Shown in pieces: positions 1 to 5,133 of a stretch of 5,133 nt of DNA. Every line of letters starts with the position of its first letter. The first letter of the stretch is position 1. Source of the DNA: Bacteroidetes bacterium SW_11_45_7 (lineage in GTDB: Bacteria; Bacteroidota; Bacteroidia; Chitinophagales; SW-11-45-7). A program made the translations under genes and the position numbers. The notes under the pieces were generated by a model, which worked only from the letters and a program-made list of their open reading frames with translations, did no database searches and was not told where the DNA came from. Location of the stretch: the NCBI GenBank assembly GCA_003022985.1, contig PXTV01000036.1, forward strand, positions 1-5,133. The letters run 5' to 3'.

Positions 1-154
1 AATTTTTGCAATATTGCTGGTACACTTGTTTGCCGCTGACATCTGATGTACTCCCATCATCGCCTGAAGATTGATCTGTGCCGGAGCTGCTTCCACCACA
101 AGACACGAATAAAAACAACATCGCCAATATCGCTAAGATTCCGTTTTTGCGCAT
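1..154 (-). CDS. Lipoprotein with start of a c-type cytochrome domain (partial, C-terminus beyond window)
   Basis: Fifty-one codons are visible from ATG at 154 to the window edge. The N-terminus MRKNGILAILAMLFLFVSCG is a lipoprotein signal: two positive residues, a hydrophobic stretch and a lipobox ending in Cys19. A Ser/Gly/Asp-rich flexible linker (about residues 20-40) follows, as is usual for Bacteroidota surface or periplasmic lipoproteins. The last visible residues, GKQVYQQYCKN, match the run-up to a CxxCH haem-binding motif in small class I cytochromes c, but the second Cys and the His lie outside the window, so haem binding is inferred. The gene starts 6 nt after the stop of the SirB2-like gene, with GAAG just before the ATG, so the two are almost certainly co-transcribed. 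The likely role is electron transfer at the outer face of the inner membrane or in the periplasm. The lipoprotein call is firm; the cytochrome call is moderate. Confidence 0.8.
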   Translation of the reverse strand, partial: MRKNGILAILAMLFLFVSCGGSSSGTDQSSGDDGSTSDVSGKQVYQQYCKN

Positions 155-160
155 CTTCAA

Positions 161-526
161 TCAAAATAAGGTTATGTGCTTGGTAAATGCTAAAACAAAG
201 ACGTAAACTAACATCAGCGTGGAGAGTGTGGATAGAATTTTATTCTGCTTGCGGAAACCGACAATCCCTAAAGGAATTGCGAGCACTACGAGCGTGATTT
301 TCAGGTGAAACCAGCCGGCCATATCTCCCCACCCTATGTGATGCCACATATACAAACCGGTGGCGAGTAAAAGAATAGCAAGTATCATTTCAGGTATGAT
401 GAGTTTTTGCCTGTAATTGCCAAGCATTTCCTTTTTGTCGGCAAGTAGAATAAAAGTCTTAACTAATGAGGAGAGCAGGAATAATGTAACGAGCAGTGTG
501 TGGGTGTGTTTGATGCCATCGAACAT
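161..526 (-). CDS. SirB2-like four-helix integral membrane protein (121 aa)
   Basis: The protein begins MFDGIKHTHTLLV and has four hydrophobic segments, at about residues 9-28, 44-60, 74-91 and 98-116. The pattern resembles the SirB family: a KHxH motif at the start of helix 1 (His7, His9), a Gly-containing helix 2 (ATGLYMWHH), a Lys after WFH at the start of helix 3, and a C-terminal AFTKH. The family assignment rests on pattern only. The molecular function of SirB proteins is poorly known; the conserved histidines and the adjacent cytochrome c-like lipoprotein suggest, as inference, a redox or haem-related membrane role. The reading frame stays open upstream to a GTG at 727, but a terminator (628-665) and a promoter (559-589) lie inside that extension. 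The ATG at 526 is therefore chosen, giving a length typical of the family. It is the first gene of a two-gene operon with the lipoprotein at 154. Confidence 0.8.
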   Translation of the reverse strand: MFDGIKHTHTLLVTLFLLSSLVKTFILLADKKEMLGNYRQKLIIPEMILAILLLATGLYMWHHIGWGDMAGWFHLKITLVVLAIPLGIVGFRKQNKILSTLSTLMLVYVFVLAFTKHITLF

Positions 527-558
527 AGTAGATCTTTTGGTAGGTGAATAATGCTTGT

Positions 559-589
559 CAAAAGTAGAATAAAATGATAAAGGAGCAAA
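559..589 (-). promoter_or_regulatory. Bacteroidota-type promoter for the SirB2-like/cytochrome lipoprotein operon
   Basis: Read on the minus strand, TTTG (589-586) is followed after exactly 19 nt by TACTTTTG (566-559). This is a full match to the Bacteroidota housekeeping promoter form, TTTG at -33 and TAnnTTTG at -7. Transcription would start near 552-554, leaving a leader of about 26-28 nt before the ATG at 526. Its position just downstream of the terminator of the preceding operon supports an independent transcription unit. Confidence 0.7.
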
Positions 590-627
590 TACACCAAGGC
601 AACGGTTGAGGAGAGGGAGAAGTTGAC

Positions 628-665
628 AAAAAATGACCTGCTGGCTTGTGGTGAACCAACAGGTC
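628..665 (-). terminator. Rho-independent terminator of the padR-PspC operon
   Basis: On the minus strand the 5' arm GACCTGTTGGTT (665-654) pairs with the 3' arm AGCCAGCAGGTC (646-635). This gives 12 pairs including two G-U wobbles, around a 7-nt loop, and is followed after one A by six T residues (633-628). The stem begins 58 nt after the stop codon of the PspC/GIN gene. The plus strand has no T-run after the stem, so termination is directional for minus-strand transcription. Confidence 0.85.
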
Positions 666-723
666 GAAAAGCGGTTATCACTCATGAGCTCGTCAATTTC
701 CCCCAGGTTTATGACAAGTTGCT

Positions 724-2955
724 TCACGGTAATTGCTCAATCGATGAAAAACCGGCTGTTTCGGAATCGATATCGGGCTGGCCAACATACTTCACCTCGC
801 TTGCCCCGAGAACTTCAGCTTTGAGATTTTTCGTGGCATTGACACGGGCGTCACTGGAGCCGGCTACTTCCAATTCGGCATCTTCTACCTCATAACCTTT
901 TGCATTCATATTTGAGGCGCCCAACACTTCTGCAATCAAGGTCTTACCTGAGCCCACCAGATGAAGGGAAGATGCACCGAGCACTTCCACTTTCAGCTCC
1001 TGGTACGATATGTTCATGTCGCCTTCCGTGGCACCGGCAAGCGTTATCTCACAGGACTTGCCGGAAAGACCGGTAACTGATGATTCCCCGGCACCTTTGA
1101 TCTCGATATCTTCGAGCGCTGGTGTTTCCACGATTACTTTGACCGTGCCATCCTCAAAAATATCCCCTACGCCTTCTTGCTTGCTAACGGTAAGCACATC
1201 GTTTGACATGGCCACGTCAACATCATCCAATAAATCCTCAGGCCCTTTGAGAACAGTTTTATAGTCTTCTGCATAACTGATATCGACATCAAATGCCCCA
1301 TTGACTTCTACCTGGTTGTATCCTTTTATATCAAAGTTGCGGCTGGTACCACTCACCGAGGATTCATTATCGAGATCAGTGGCTGAACAGCTCACACAGG
1401 TGAGACCCTTTTGCTTCATCTCCCACGTGTGGCGTACCATGTTGCCATCGTACATGTCGTGGACATTCTCAATATCGTAGATCACATCCCTGCTCGATTC
1501 CGTTAGCACAACTTGGTCATTTGTAGGTACTAATAGAGTCAGATGCACCTGCTGTGCTCGCCACCTGTTTGCCTTGGGCAGTGACAGTACAGGGTTGACA
1601 AAAATGCTGGAATCCTTTTGCTGGAAATCGAATTCAGCACGTTTTGCATGACTACGCGCTTCTTCCGGTGTGCCCCCTCTTGCTGAGCGATCGATCCTGA
1701 GTTGAAAATCATCGTTCTCAGCTCTTTGAATATCGAGGTGAACAGCATCATGCAGGACAATATTACCGTTGACAACGTCCATTTCGTCCAAATGGATAAA
1801 ACCCGCGTTTGAGGAAGTGCCTTCATTGGCTTTTGCCTCGATATAGAGCTTGCCATTGTTCGGTTGGTTAAGCGTGACAGTTTCCGAGAGCTCCTCCTTA
1901 TTGCTAAAGTCCATAGCCAGTAACGAGCCGTTGACAGTTATAAGAATAAGGCCCAACACCCACAAGCCGATCATGGTTGGCGCTAACCCTTTGACGCGTG
2001 CACGCGTGTCCATGAGAATACGAAACCCTACATAAACAATTGCCAATACCGGTATTCCTGCTATTAGCAGAAGGCCAATCACGGACAGAACCGACCGGAA
2101 AGTGCTCCCGAATATTGCCGAGCTGACCGCGACAAAGTCGAAATCGGGCAAGCCGAACGGTACTGCAAATCCGAACACCATGAACAAGAGAGCAGCGATA
2201 CCGCCAAAGATGAACAGCACACCCAAGGCCTTGACACCAAAATAGAGCACATAGCGGAACAGGTTGACCAGAAAGTCGATCACTTTACTCAAAAAGCCGC
2301 CAACAGCACTCATGGTTTGGTTGCTGTTCATGGAGCTGAAGCGGTTCTTCAGGTCATCGAACTCCTGCCTTACTGAGCTTTCAATATTGGATATGTTGAC
2401 GTTTTCCCCCCTCATTTGAAGTTTTTCCGAGGGGGTTTTGGCTTCCGGGACAATGATCCACAGGATGATGTAGATGAGAATAAACGTACCCACACCCGCA
2501 ACGACAAGGATCACGAACAATAACCGCAGCCACAGGGGATCGTTGATGCCGAAGTACGCACTAATCCCCGAAGCAACACCTCCCAGCACCTTATCATCGG
2601 GATTGCGGAACAGGCGCTTCTTGAGGTGTTTCTGCTGTGCAGTATCCTGCGTCTCCTCAGCTGCCTCTGCCTCTTCCTCTTCGTCAGCCGCCCCTTCAAA
2701 TTCCTCGGGGCGCCCCATGACGCTTATGGCCTCATCAACATCTGCCATGTTCACCACCTCGCGCACGCCTTTTTGCAGGCGACCATTGAAGATTTCAGCA
2801 ATACGGGTTTCGATATCGTTGATGATATCTTCTTTGCCTTCCGTTTGGGCAAATCGCTTTTTGATGGACTCGATGTATTGGTTCAGCTTTTCGAAAGCGT
2901 TTTCATCCACTTCGAAAACCAAACCTCCGAGGTTGACTTTAACTGTTTTGTTCAT
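724..2955 (-). CDS. PspC-domain membrane protein with C-terminal GIN/DUF2807 beta-solenoid head (743 aa)
   Basis: Residues 1-88 are a charged cytoplasmic N-terminal domain of the kind that precedes PspC in Bacteroidota proteins (MNKTVKVNLGGLVFEVDENA at the start). An acidic linker follows (about 89-102, DEEEEAEAAEE). Residues 112-172 are the PspC domain (KKRLFRNPDDKVLGGVASGI, then a long hydrophobic helix). Further transmembrane segments lie near 222-240, 244-267, 287-312 and 327-347. Five spans with the N-terminus inside would place residues 350-743 in the periplasm. Residues 350-515 look like a beta-rich domain; a CVSC pair (Cys520, Cys523) comes next, then a DUF2807/GIN region (about 541-725) with solenoid rungs of the form E-[V/I]-x-G-[A/S] every 18-21 residues. 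PspC proteins are associated with envelope stress, and the GIN head has been proposed as adhesin-like. No psp partner genes are present. The start overlaps padR by 17 nt, suggesting translational coupling, and a terminator follows the gene. Confidence 0.93.
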   Translation of the reverse strand: MNKTVKVNLGGLVFEVDENAFEKLNQYIESIKKRFAQTEGKEDIINDIETRIAEIFNGRLQKGVREVVNMADVDEAISVMGRPEEFEGAADEEEEAEAAEETQDTAQQKHLKKRLFRNPDDKVLGGVASGISAYFGINDPLWLRLLFVILVVAGVGTFILIYIILWIIVPEAKTPSEKLQMRGENVNISNIESSVRQEFDDLKNRFSSMNSNQTMSAVGGFLSKVIDFLVNLFRYVLYFGVKALGVLFIFGGIAALLFMVFGFAVPFGLPDFDFVAVSSAIFGSTFRSVLSVIGLLLIAGIPVLAIVYVGFRILMDTRARVKGLAPTMIGLWVLGLILITVNGSLLAMDFSNKEELSETVTLNQPNNGKLYIEAKANEGTSSNAGFIHLDEMDVVNGNIVLHDAVHLDIQRAENDDFQLRIDRSARGGTPEEARSHAKRAEFDFQQKDSSIFVNPVLSLPKANRWRAQQVHLTLLVPTNDQVVLTESSRDVIYDIENVHDMYDGNMVRHTWEMKQKGLTCVSCSATDLDNESSVSGTSRNFDIKGYNQVEVNGAFDVDISYAEDYKTVLKGPEDLLDDVDVAMSNDVLTVSKQEGVGDIFEDGTVKVIVETPALEDIEIKGAGESSVTGLSGKSCEITLAGATEGDMNISYQELKVEVLGASSLHLVGSGKTLIAEVLGASNMNAKGYEVEDAELEVAGSSDARVNATKNLKAEVLGASEVKYVGQPDIDSETAGFSSIEQLP

Positions 2956-3310
2956 TGTTCTGCGTTTTGTCGTGTTTAGGAATTGTTTCGCCCGTTGTTA
3001 ATTCAACGGCATAGACCAGCTCTTCCCAGGTTTGGCCCAGCTCTTCCATAAATTCACGTCCCTTGGGGGTGAGCTTGTAATACTTCCGGGGTGGCCCGGA
3101 TGATGACTCCTTCCACTCGTAGGTGAGGAGTCCGCTGTTTTTCAAGCGCGTGAGAAGAGGGTAGAGCGTGCCTTCCACCACAATTAAGCGGGCCTTTTTC
3201 AATACCTCCAGAATGTCGGAAGCATAAGCTTCCTCCCGCGAAATGATGGTGAGAATGCAGTACTCCAGAACCCCCTTCTTCATCTGCACTTTTGTGTTAT
3301 CAAGTTTCAT
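2939..3310 (-). CDS. PadR-family winged-helix transcriptional regulator (123 aa)
   Basis: This is a small cytoplasmic DNA-binding repressor. Residues 13-88 form the PadR winged helix: LEYCILTIISREEAYASDIL (first helices), VVEGTLYPLLTRLKNSGLL (the recognition helix with the family's GTLYPxLxRL signature) and GPPRKYYKLTPKG (the wing). Residues 89-108 form the C-terminal dimerisation helix of a short subfamily 1-type PadR, and the last 15 residues are polar and probably disordered. The PspC/GIN gene begins inside its last codons, in another frame, so the pair forms one operon. A PadR gene immediately before a PspC gene is a recurrent arrangement in Bacteroidota. A perfect palindrome upstream (3379-3397) suggests that it represses its own operon. 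The inducing signal cannot be read from the sequence. Confidence 0.95.
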   Translation of the reverse strand: MKLDNTKVQMKKGVLEYCILTIISREEAYASDILEVLKKARLIVVEGTLYPLLTRLKNSGLLTYEWKESSSGPPRKYYKLTPKGREFMEELGQTWEELVYAVELTTGETIPKHDKTQNNEQNS

Positions 3311-3351
3311 CGGCTTCTTCTTTCAAATTCAGGAAATCGATTCAGTTATTC

Positions 3352-3367
3352 GGTTCTCTTGGGAACC
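3352..3367. repeat. Imperfect inverted repeat in the padR leader
   Basis: The sequence GGTTCTC-TT-GGGAACC has 7-nt arms with one mismatch that is a G-U type in RNA. As RNA it could fold as GGTTC/GAACC with a 6-nt loop. It lies about 42 nt upstream of the padR start, between the 19-bp palindrome and the ATG. It could be a second protein-binding site or a small leader hairpin. There is no T-run after it in the minus direction, so it is not a terminator. Confidence 0.4.
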
Positions 3368-3378
3368 ATTGGATGTAT

Positions 3379-3397
3379 CCTTACTATTTTAGTAAGG
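3379..3397. promoter_or_regulatory. Candidate PadR operator: perfect 19-bp palindrome
   Basis: The sequence ccttactattttagtaagg has perfect 8-nt arms (3379-3386 and 3390-3397) around a 3-nt centre. It lies 69 nt upstream of padR and, if the -7 element at 3413-3420 is used, just downstream of the transcription start, where a bound repressor would block the polymerase. The half-site TAGTAAG occurs a third time at 3423-3417 (minus strand), 37 bp from the parallel copy. PadR proteins bind as dimers to palindromes upstream of their own genes; assignment of this site to the adjacent PadR is inference. Confidence 0.6.
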
Positions 3398-3412
3398 CTC
3401 ATCGTTGAGTGA

Positions 3413-3420
3413 CAAACTTA
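3413..3420 (-). promoter_or_regulatory. Candidate -7 element for the padR-PspC operon
   Basis: Minus-strand TAAGTTTG is a full match to the Bacteroidota TAnnTTTG -7 element. No TTG-type -33 element is found at the usual distance; the nearest TTTG is 26 nt upstream, so the promoter may be weak or need activation. The element overlaps one TAGTAAG half-site, which would link promoter use to the regulator. An alternative sigma70-like reading, TTGTCA with an 18-nt spacer and TAAAAT, would place the -10 inside the palindrome. Either reading puts the palindrome at the core promoter. Confidence 0.4.
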
Positions 3421-3472
3421 CTAATTTTAATTGGTAGCTTGTTATACAAAGTACTAAAGGCAAAAAAAATCG

Positions 3473-3811
3473 TTACAGTTTTTGGAAACGAATGGGAATC
3501 ATGTAAGAGGTACCGGTCTCGTAATCACTTAGGTCCATCGAGGCACCTTCCAGCTGCTTCTTCACGTAATCACCCAGTTTTTGATCCGATCCGCTAACCT
3601 CCAGAACCTGTAATTTACCTTCCTCATTGATCCGAAAGCGAACAGCAACGTAGTGCTTATCGCCTTCCCGGCAGAAGTCAGGTACTGAAAGGTGATTGAC
3701 TACTTCCTGCTGGATCTCAACTTTTGATCGGTTCTCACCAGATAAGGTGGTTACGTTTGATAAGCTTGCTGTCATAAGTGCGACTGTAATAATTGATGTG
3801 ATAAGTGTCAT
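3473..3811 (-). CDS. Small secreted protein with a TonB-C-like domain (112 aa)
   Basis: Residues 1-20 are hydrophobic (MTLITSIITVALMTASLSNV) and probably a signal peptide, although the usual N-terminal Lys/Arg is missing. An in-frame stop just upstream of the start (TAA in the leader) rules out a longer form. Residues 50-112 follow the pattern of the TonB C-terminal domain: a strand VAVRFRINEEGKLQVLEV, a helix QKLGDYVKKQLEG, and a final strand GTSYMIPIRFQKL. There is no proline-rich spacer or membrane anchor as in a true TonB, so energy transduction is unlikely. Stand-alone TonB-C-like domains are common in Bacteroidota and mostly uncharacterised. A single cysteine (Cys47) is present. The gene has its own promoter at 3871-3903. 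It points toward padR, and no strong terminator separates the two, so some read-through is possible. Confidence 0.8.
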   Translation of the reverse strand: MTLITSIITVALMTASLSNVTTLSGENRSKVEIQQEVVNHLSVPDFCREGDKHYVAVRFRINEEGKLQVLEVSGSDQKLGDYVKKQLEGASMDLSDYETGTSYMIPIRFQKL

Positions 3812-3870
3812 AACAATTGGAGTTTTTGGTTAACAATCAAAATCAGCTACCTCCATAGTAACTTCTTTTA

Positions 3871-3903
3871 CAAAGATAAAAACATTTTTTAGAACTATGC
3901 AAA
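3871..3903 (-). promoter_or_regulatory. Bacteroidota-type promoter for the TonB-C-like gene
   Basis: On the minus strand, TTTG (3903-3900) is followed after 21 nt by TATCTTTG (3878-3871), a full match to the TTTG / TAnnTTTG promoter form. The surrounding DNA is very AT-rich, as expected for a promoter. The predicted start is near 3865, giving a leader of about 54 nt before the ATG at 3811. Confidence 0.7.
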
Positions 3904-4163
3904 ACAAGGTACTATATTTTTCAAAAAAAATTCCGGCTATCTGTACAACCCCTATCACGCAAGAATTTTGTGGTGAAGAAATGATCGGGCTTTATGGCAG
4001 AAAAAGCTATCAACGAGATGGACGGTCATTTGTTCATGAACTGGCAAGCATATAAAAGCCCTTTGAAAGAAATTGATCAGCTTGCCCCTTATCGTTGTTA
4101 ACAAACTTGTAATTTCGCTTCACTTTATTAGATTTATCTACCAACCAAAATGTCGATTCAACT
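3904..4163. other. Intergenic region between divergent genes, mostly unexplained
   Basis: About 260 nt separate the promoter of the minus-strand TonB-C-like gene from the DUF3078 start. The left part (3904-3930) is AT-rich upstream promoter DNA. From about 3931 to 4101 the base composition becomes coding-like and short open frames occur. A perfect 10-bp palindrome, TTGTTAACAA, lies at 4095-4104. I find no convincing promoter for the DUF3078 gene. The best candidate is TTTG (4062-4065) with TATCGTTG (4090-4097), which has one mismatch and an over-long 24-nt spacer. Confidence 0.5.
3994..4101 (+). CDS. Possible 35-aa small ORF (doubtful)
   Basis: ATG at 3994 opens 35 codons ending in TAA. The product starts MAEKAINEMDGHLFMNWQAY and ends EIDQLAPYRC. 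It is balanced and soluble-looking, with no signal peptide or membrane segment, and is not recognised. The frame is closed by a stop at 3982-3984, so it cannot be extended. A second frame (3981-4055) is open across the same DNA and the opposite strand is also partly open, so this may be chance or the remains of a decayed gene. There is no ribosome binding site and no clear promoter. It is listed because the stretch is otherwise unexplained. Confidence 0.2.
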   Translation: MAEKAINEMDGHLFMNWQAYKSPLKEIDQLAPYRC

Positions 4164-5060
4164 ATGATGAGCATCAGACTACCGCTCCTCCTGGCAGCAC
4201 TCTTCATAACAACAACTTTATCAGCGCAGGATGCGAAGCAGGATACATCGTATTGGCAATGTCATGGCAACATCAACCTTACCTTCAACCAGATTACCTT
4301 GACGAATTGGGCGCAGGGGGGTGAAAATTCCATCTCGGGCATCGGCCGGGTCGATGTGTCGCTCGATTATGAAAAGGGTAAAAATACATGGTCGAACACG
4401 CTCGCTCTAGGTTACGGGACGCTCCGCACAAGTGAAGAATGGCGCAAAAACGAAGATAAGATCGATTTTGCCTCCAAATATGGGCATCGGGCAAAAGAAA
4501 ACCTGTTTTACACAGGGCTCGTGCAGTTCAAAAGCCAATTCACGGAAGGGTTTAATTACCCGGATGATACCACTGTGATCGCCAACTTCATGGCACCGGC
4601 CACTCTCCTGGCTTCGGCAGGGATGGACTACAAGCCGTGGGCGTTTTTGTCGGTTTATTTATCACCCGCTACGAGCAAAACAACGTTCATCCTTGACGAA
4701 CAGGTGGATGAAACCACGTATGGCCTGGATGCGGGGGAGACTGTGCGTTTTGAGTTCGGTGCTTATCTGAAAGCTAAATTCCGGAAGGAGCTGTTCAAGA
4801 ATGTGTCATTGAAATCGAAGCTGGAGCTCTTCAATAACTATACGGACGAGGACAAGGGCAACCGCAAGAACATCGATGTGGATTGGCAAACCACCATCAA
4901 TCTCAAAGTAAATGATTACATCAGTGCCAACTTATTCACCCACCTGATCTACGATCACGATATTGATGTGCCCAAAACCGATGACGAAGGCAACAAGTAT
5001 CGGGGCAAAGGCACGCAGTTCAAGGAAGTGTTCGGTGCGGGCTTTTCGTATAAGTTTTAA
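4164..5060 (+). CDS. DUF3078 domain protein, secreted and outer-membrane beta-barrel-like (298 aa)
   Basis: Residues 1-21 are a signal peptide (MMSIRLPLLLAALFITTTLS, then A|QDAK as the likely cleavage point). The mature protein opens with the DUF3078 hallmark, strands followed by LTNWAQGGENSISG (about 45-59), then alternating strands rich in Tyr, Phe and Trp (for example SLDYEKGKNTWSNTLALGYG). It ends in GAGFSYKF, a terminal aromatic as in outer-membrane barrels. Many short amphipathic strands and charged turns fit a barrel of about 12 strands, though the number is only an estimate. Length is normal for the family. Members occur widely in Bacteroidota, and their function is unknown. A pair of ATG codons (4164 and 4167) makes the exact start uncertain by one residue; no ribosome binding site is visible. 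The gene is monocistronic as far as the window shows, and a GC-rich hairpin lies 39 nt past the stop. Confidence 0.92.
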   Translation: MMSIRLPLLLAALFITTTLSAQDAKQDTSYWQCHGNINLTFNQITLTNWAQGGENSISGIGRVDVSLDYEKGKNTWSNTLALGYGTLRTSEEWRKNEDKIDFASKYGHRAKENLFYTGLVQFKSQFTEGFNYPDDTTVIANFMAPATLLASAGMDYKPWAFLSVYLSPATSKTTFILDEQVDETTYGLDAGETVRFEFGAYLKAKFRKELFKNVSLKSKLELFNNYTDEDKGNRKNIDVDWQTTINLKVNDYISANLFTHLIYDHDIDVPKTDDEGNKYRGKGTQFKEVFGAGFSYKF

Positions 5061-5099
5061 AACAAAATTGCGATAGGATCCACTTCGCCTACCCTTACA

Positions 5100-5127
5100 G
5101 CCTCGGTTGGCGTCTCCACCAACCGGC
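5100..5127. repeat. GC-rich hairpin downstream of the DUF3078 gene (possible terminator or dispersed repeat)
   Basis: CGGTTGG (5104-5110) and CCAACCG (5119-5125) pair perfectly around an 8-nt loop. Two more G-C pairs (5100-5101 with 5126-5127) extend the stem past a 2-nt bulge. The window ends 6 nt later, so a T-run cannot be checked. The placement fits a transcription terminator for the DUF3078 gene. The GGTTGG...CCAACC form is also reminiscent of dispersed intergenic hairpins in related genomes, but that is recollection and not shown here. Confidence 0.55.
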
Positions 5128-5133
5128 AATCCT

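Noticed and set aside
161..727. 188-aa form of the SirB2-like protein starting with GTG at 727
   Set aside because: The extra 67 residues cross a rho-independent terminator and a promoter and overlap the end of the PspC gene; the start at 526 gives a normal family length.
1010..1264. Open frame antisense to the GIN region
   Set aside because: It lies wholly inside the PspC/GIN gene on the opposite strand, has low-complexity Ser/Thr-rich content and no recognisable domain.
2474..3001. Long plus-strand frame of 175 codons opposite the PspC N-terminal part
   Set aside because: Its Ser/Arg-rich product mirrors the acidic linker and PspC codons of the real gene and has no independent support.
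3462..3493. Possible terminator after the TonB-C-like gene (T8 run at 3469-3462, minus strand)
   Set aside because: Only a 4-bp CGTT/AACG stem with a 12-nt loop precedes the T-run, too weak to call.
4095..4104. Palindrome TTGTTAACAA, with a related TTGTTAAC in the leader of the divergent gene (3836-3829)
   Set aside because: The sequence is short and AT-rich, and the match of about 8 nt in AT-rich leaders is easily due to chance.
4932..5129. Minus-strand frame crossing the end of the DUF3078 gene
   Set aside because: It is a shadow of the DUF3078 coding region plus the downstream hairpin, with no domain or promoter.

Overview
The window looks like a chromosomal segment from a Bacteroidota bacterium, probably of the Cytophagales type. 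The evidence is a PspC protein carrying a C-terminal GIN/DUF2807 head, a DUF3078 outer-membrane-type protein, a stand-alone secreted TonB-C-like domain, weak or absent Shine-Dalgarno sequences, and two clean promoters of the Bacteroidota form (TTTG, spacer of 19-21, TAnnTTTG). GC content is moderate. There are no tRNA or rRNA genes, CRISPR arrays, transposases or phage genes.

Layout, left to right. (i) 1-589, minus strand: a short operon in which a SirB2-like four-helix membrane protein (161-526) is followed after 6 nt by a lipoprotein whose visible part ends as a c-type haem motif begins (1-154, cut by the window edge). Its own promoter is at 559-589. (ii) 628-3310 plus control region to about 3423, minus strand: a PadR-family repressor gene (2939-3310) overlaps by 17 nt a 743-residue PspC/GIN membrane protein gene (724-2955), and a rho-independent terminator (628-665) ends the operon. 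Upstream of padR lie a perfect 19-bp palindrome and a further copy of its half-site overlapping a TAAGTTTG -7 element, a plausible autoregulatory operator. (iii) 3473-3903, minus strand: a 112-residue secreted TonB-C-like protein with a strong promoter. (iv) 3904-4163: an intergenic stretch with one doubtful 35-codon ORF. (v) 4164-5060, plus strand: a 298-residue DUF3078 protein with a signal peptide and beta-barrel-like C-terminus. (vi) 5061-5133: a GC-rich hairpin near the window edge.

The genes mostly concern the cell envelope: an inner-membrane stress-type protein with its regulator, a membrane/cytochrome pair, a periplasmic TonB-C-like protein and an outer-membrane protein. The best-supported new reading is regulatory. 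The terminator and promoter at 559-665 show that the long open frame reaching 727 should be trimmed to a start at 526. The padR upstream region holds a specific, testable operator. I see no clear evidence of a wholly undescribed multi-gene system.
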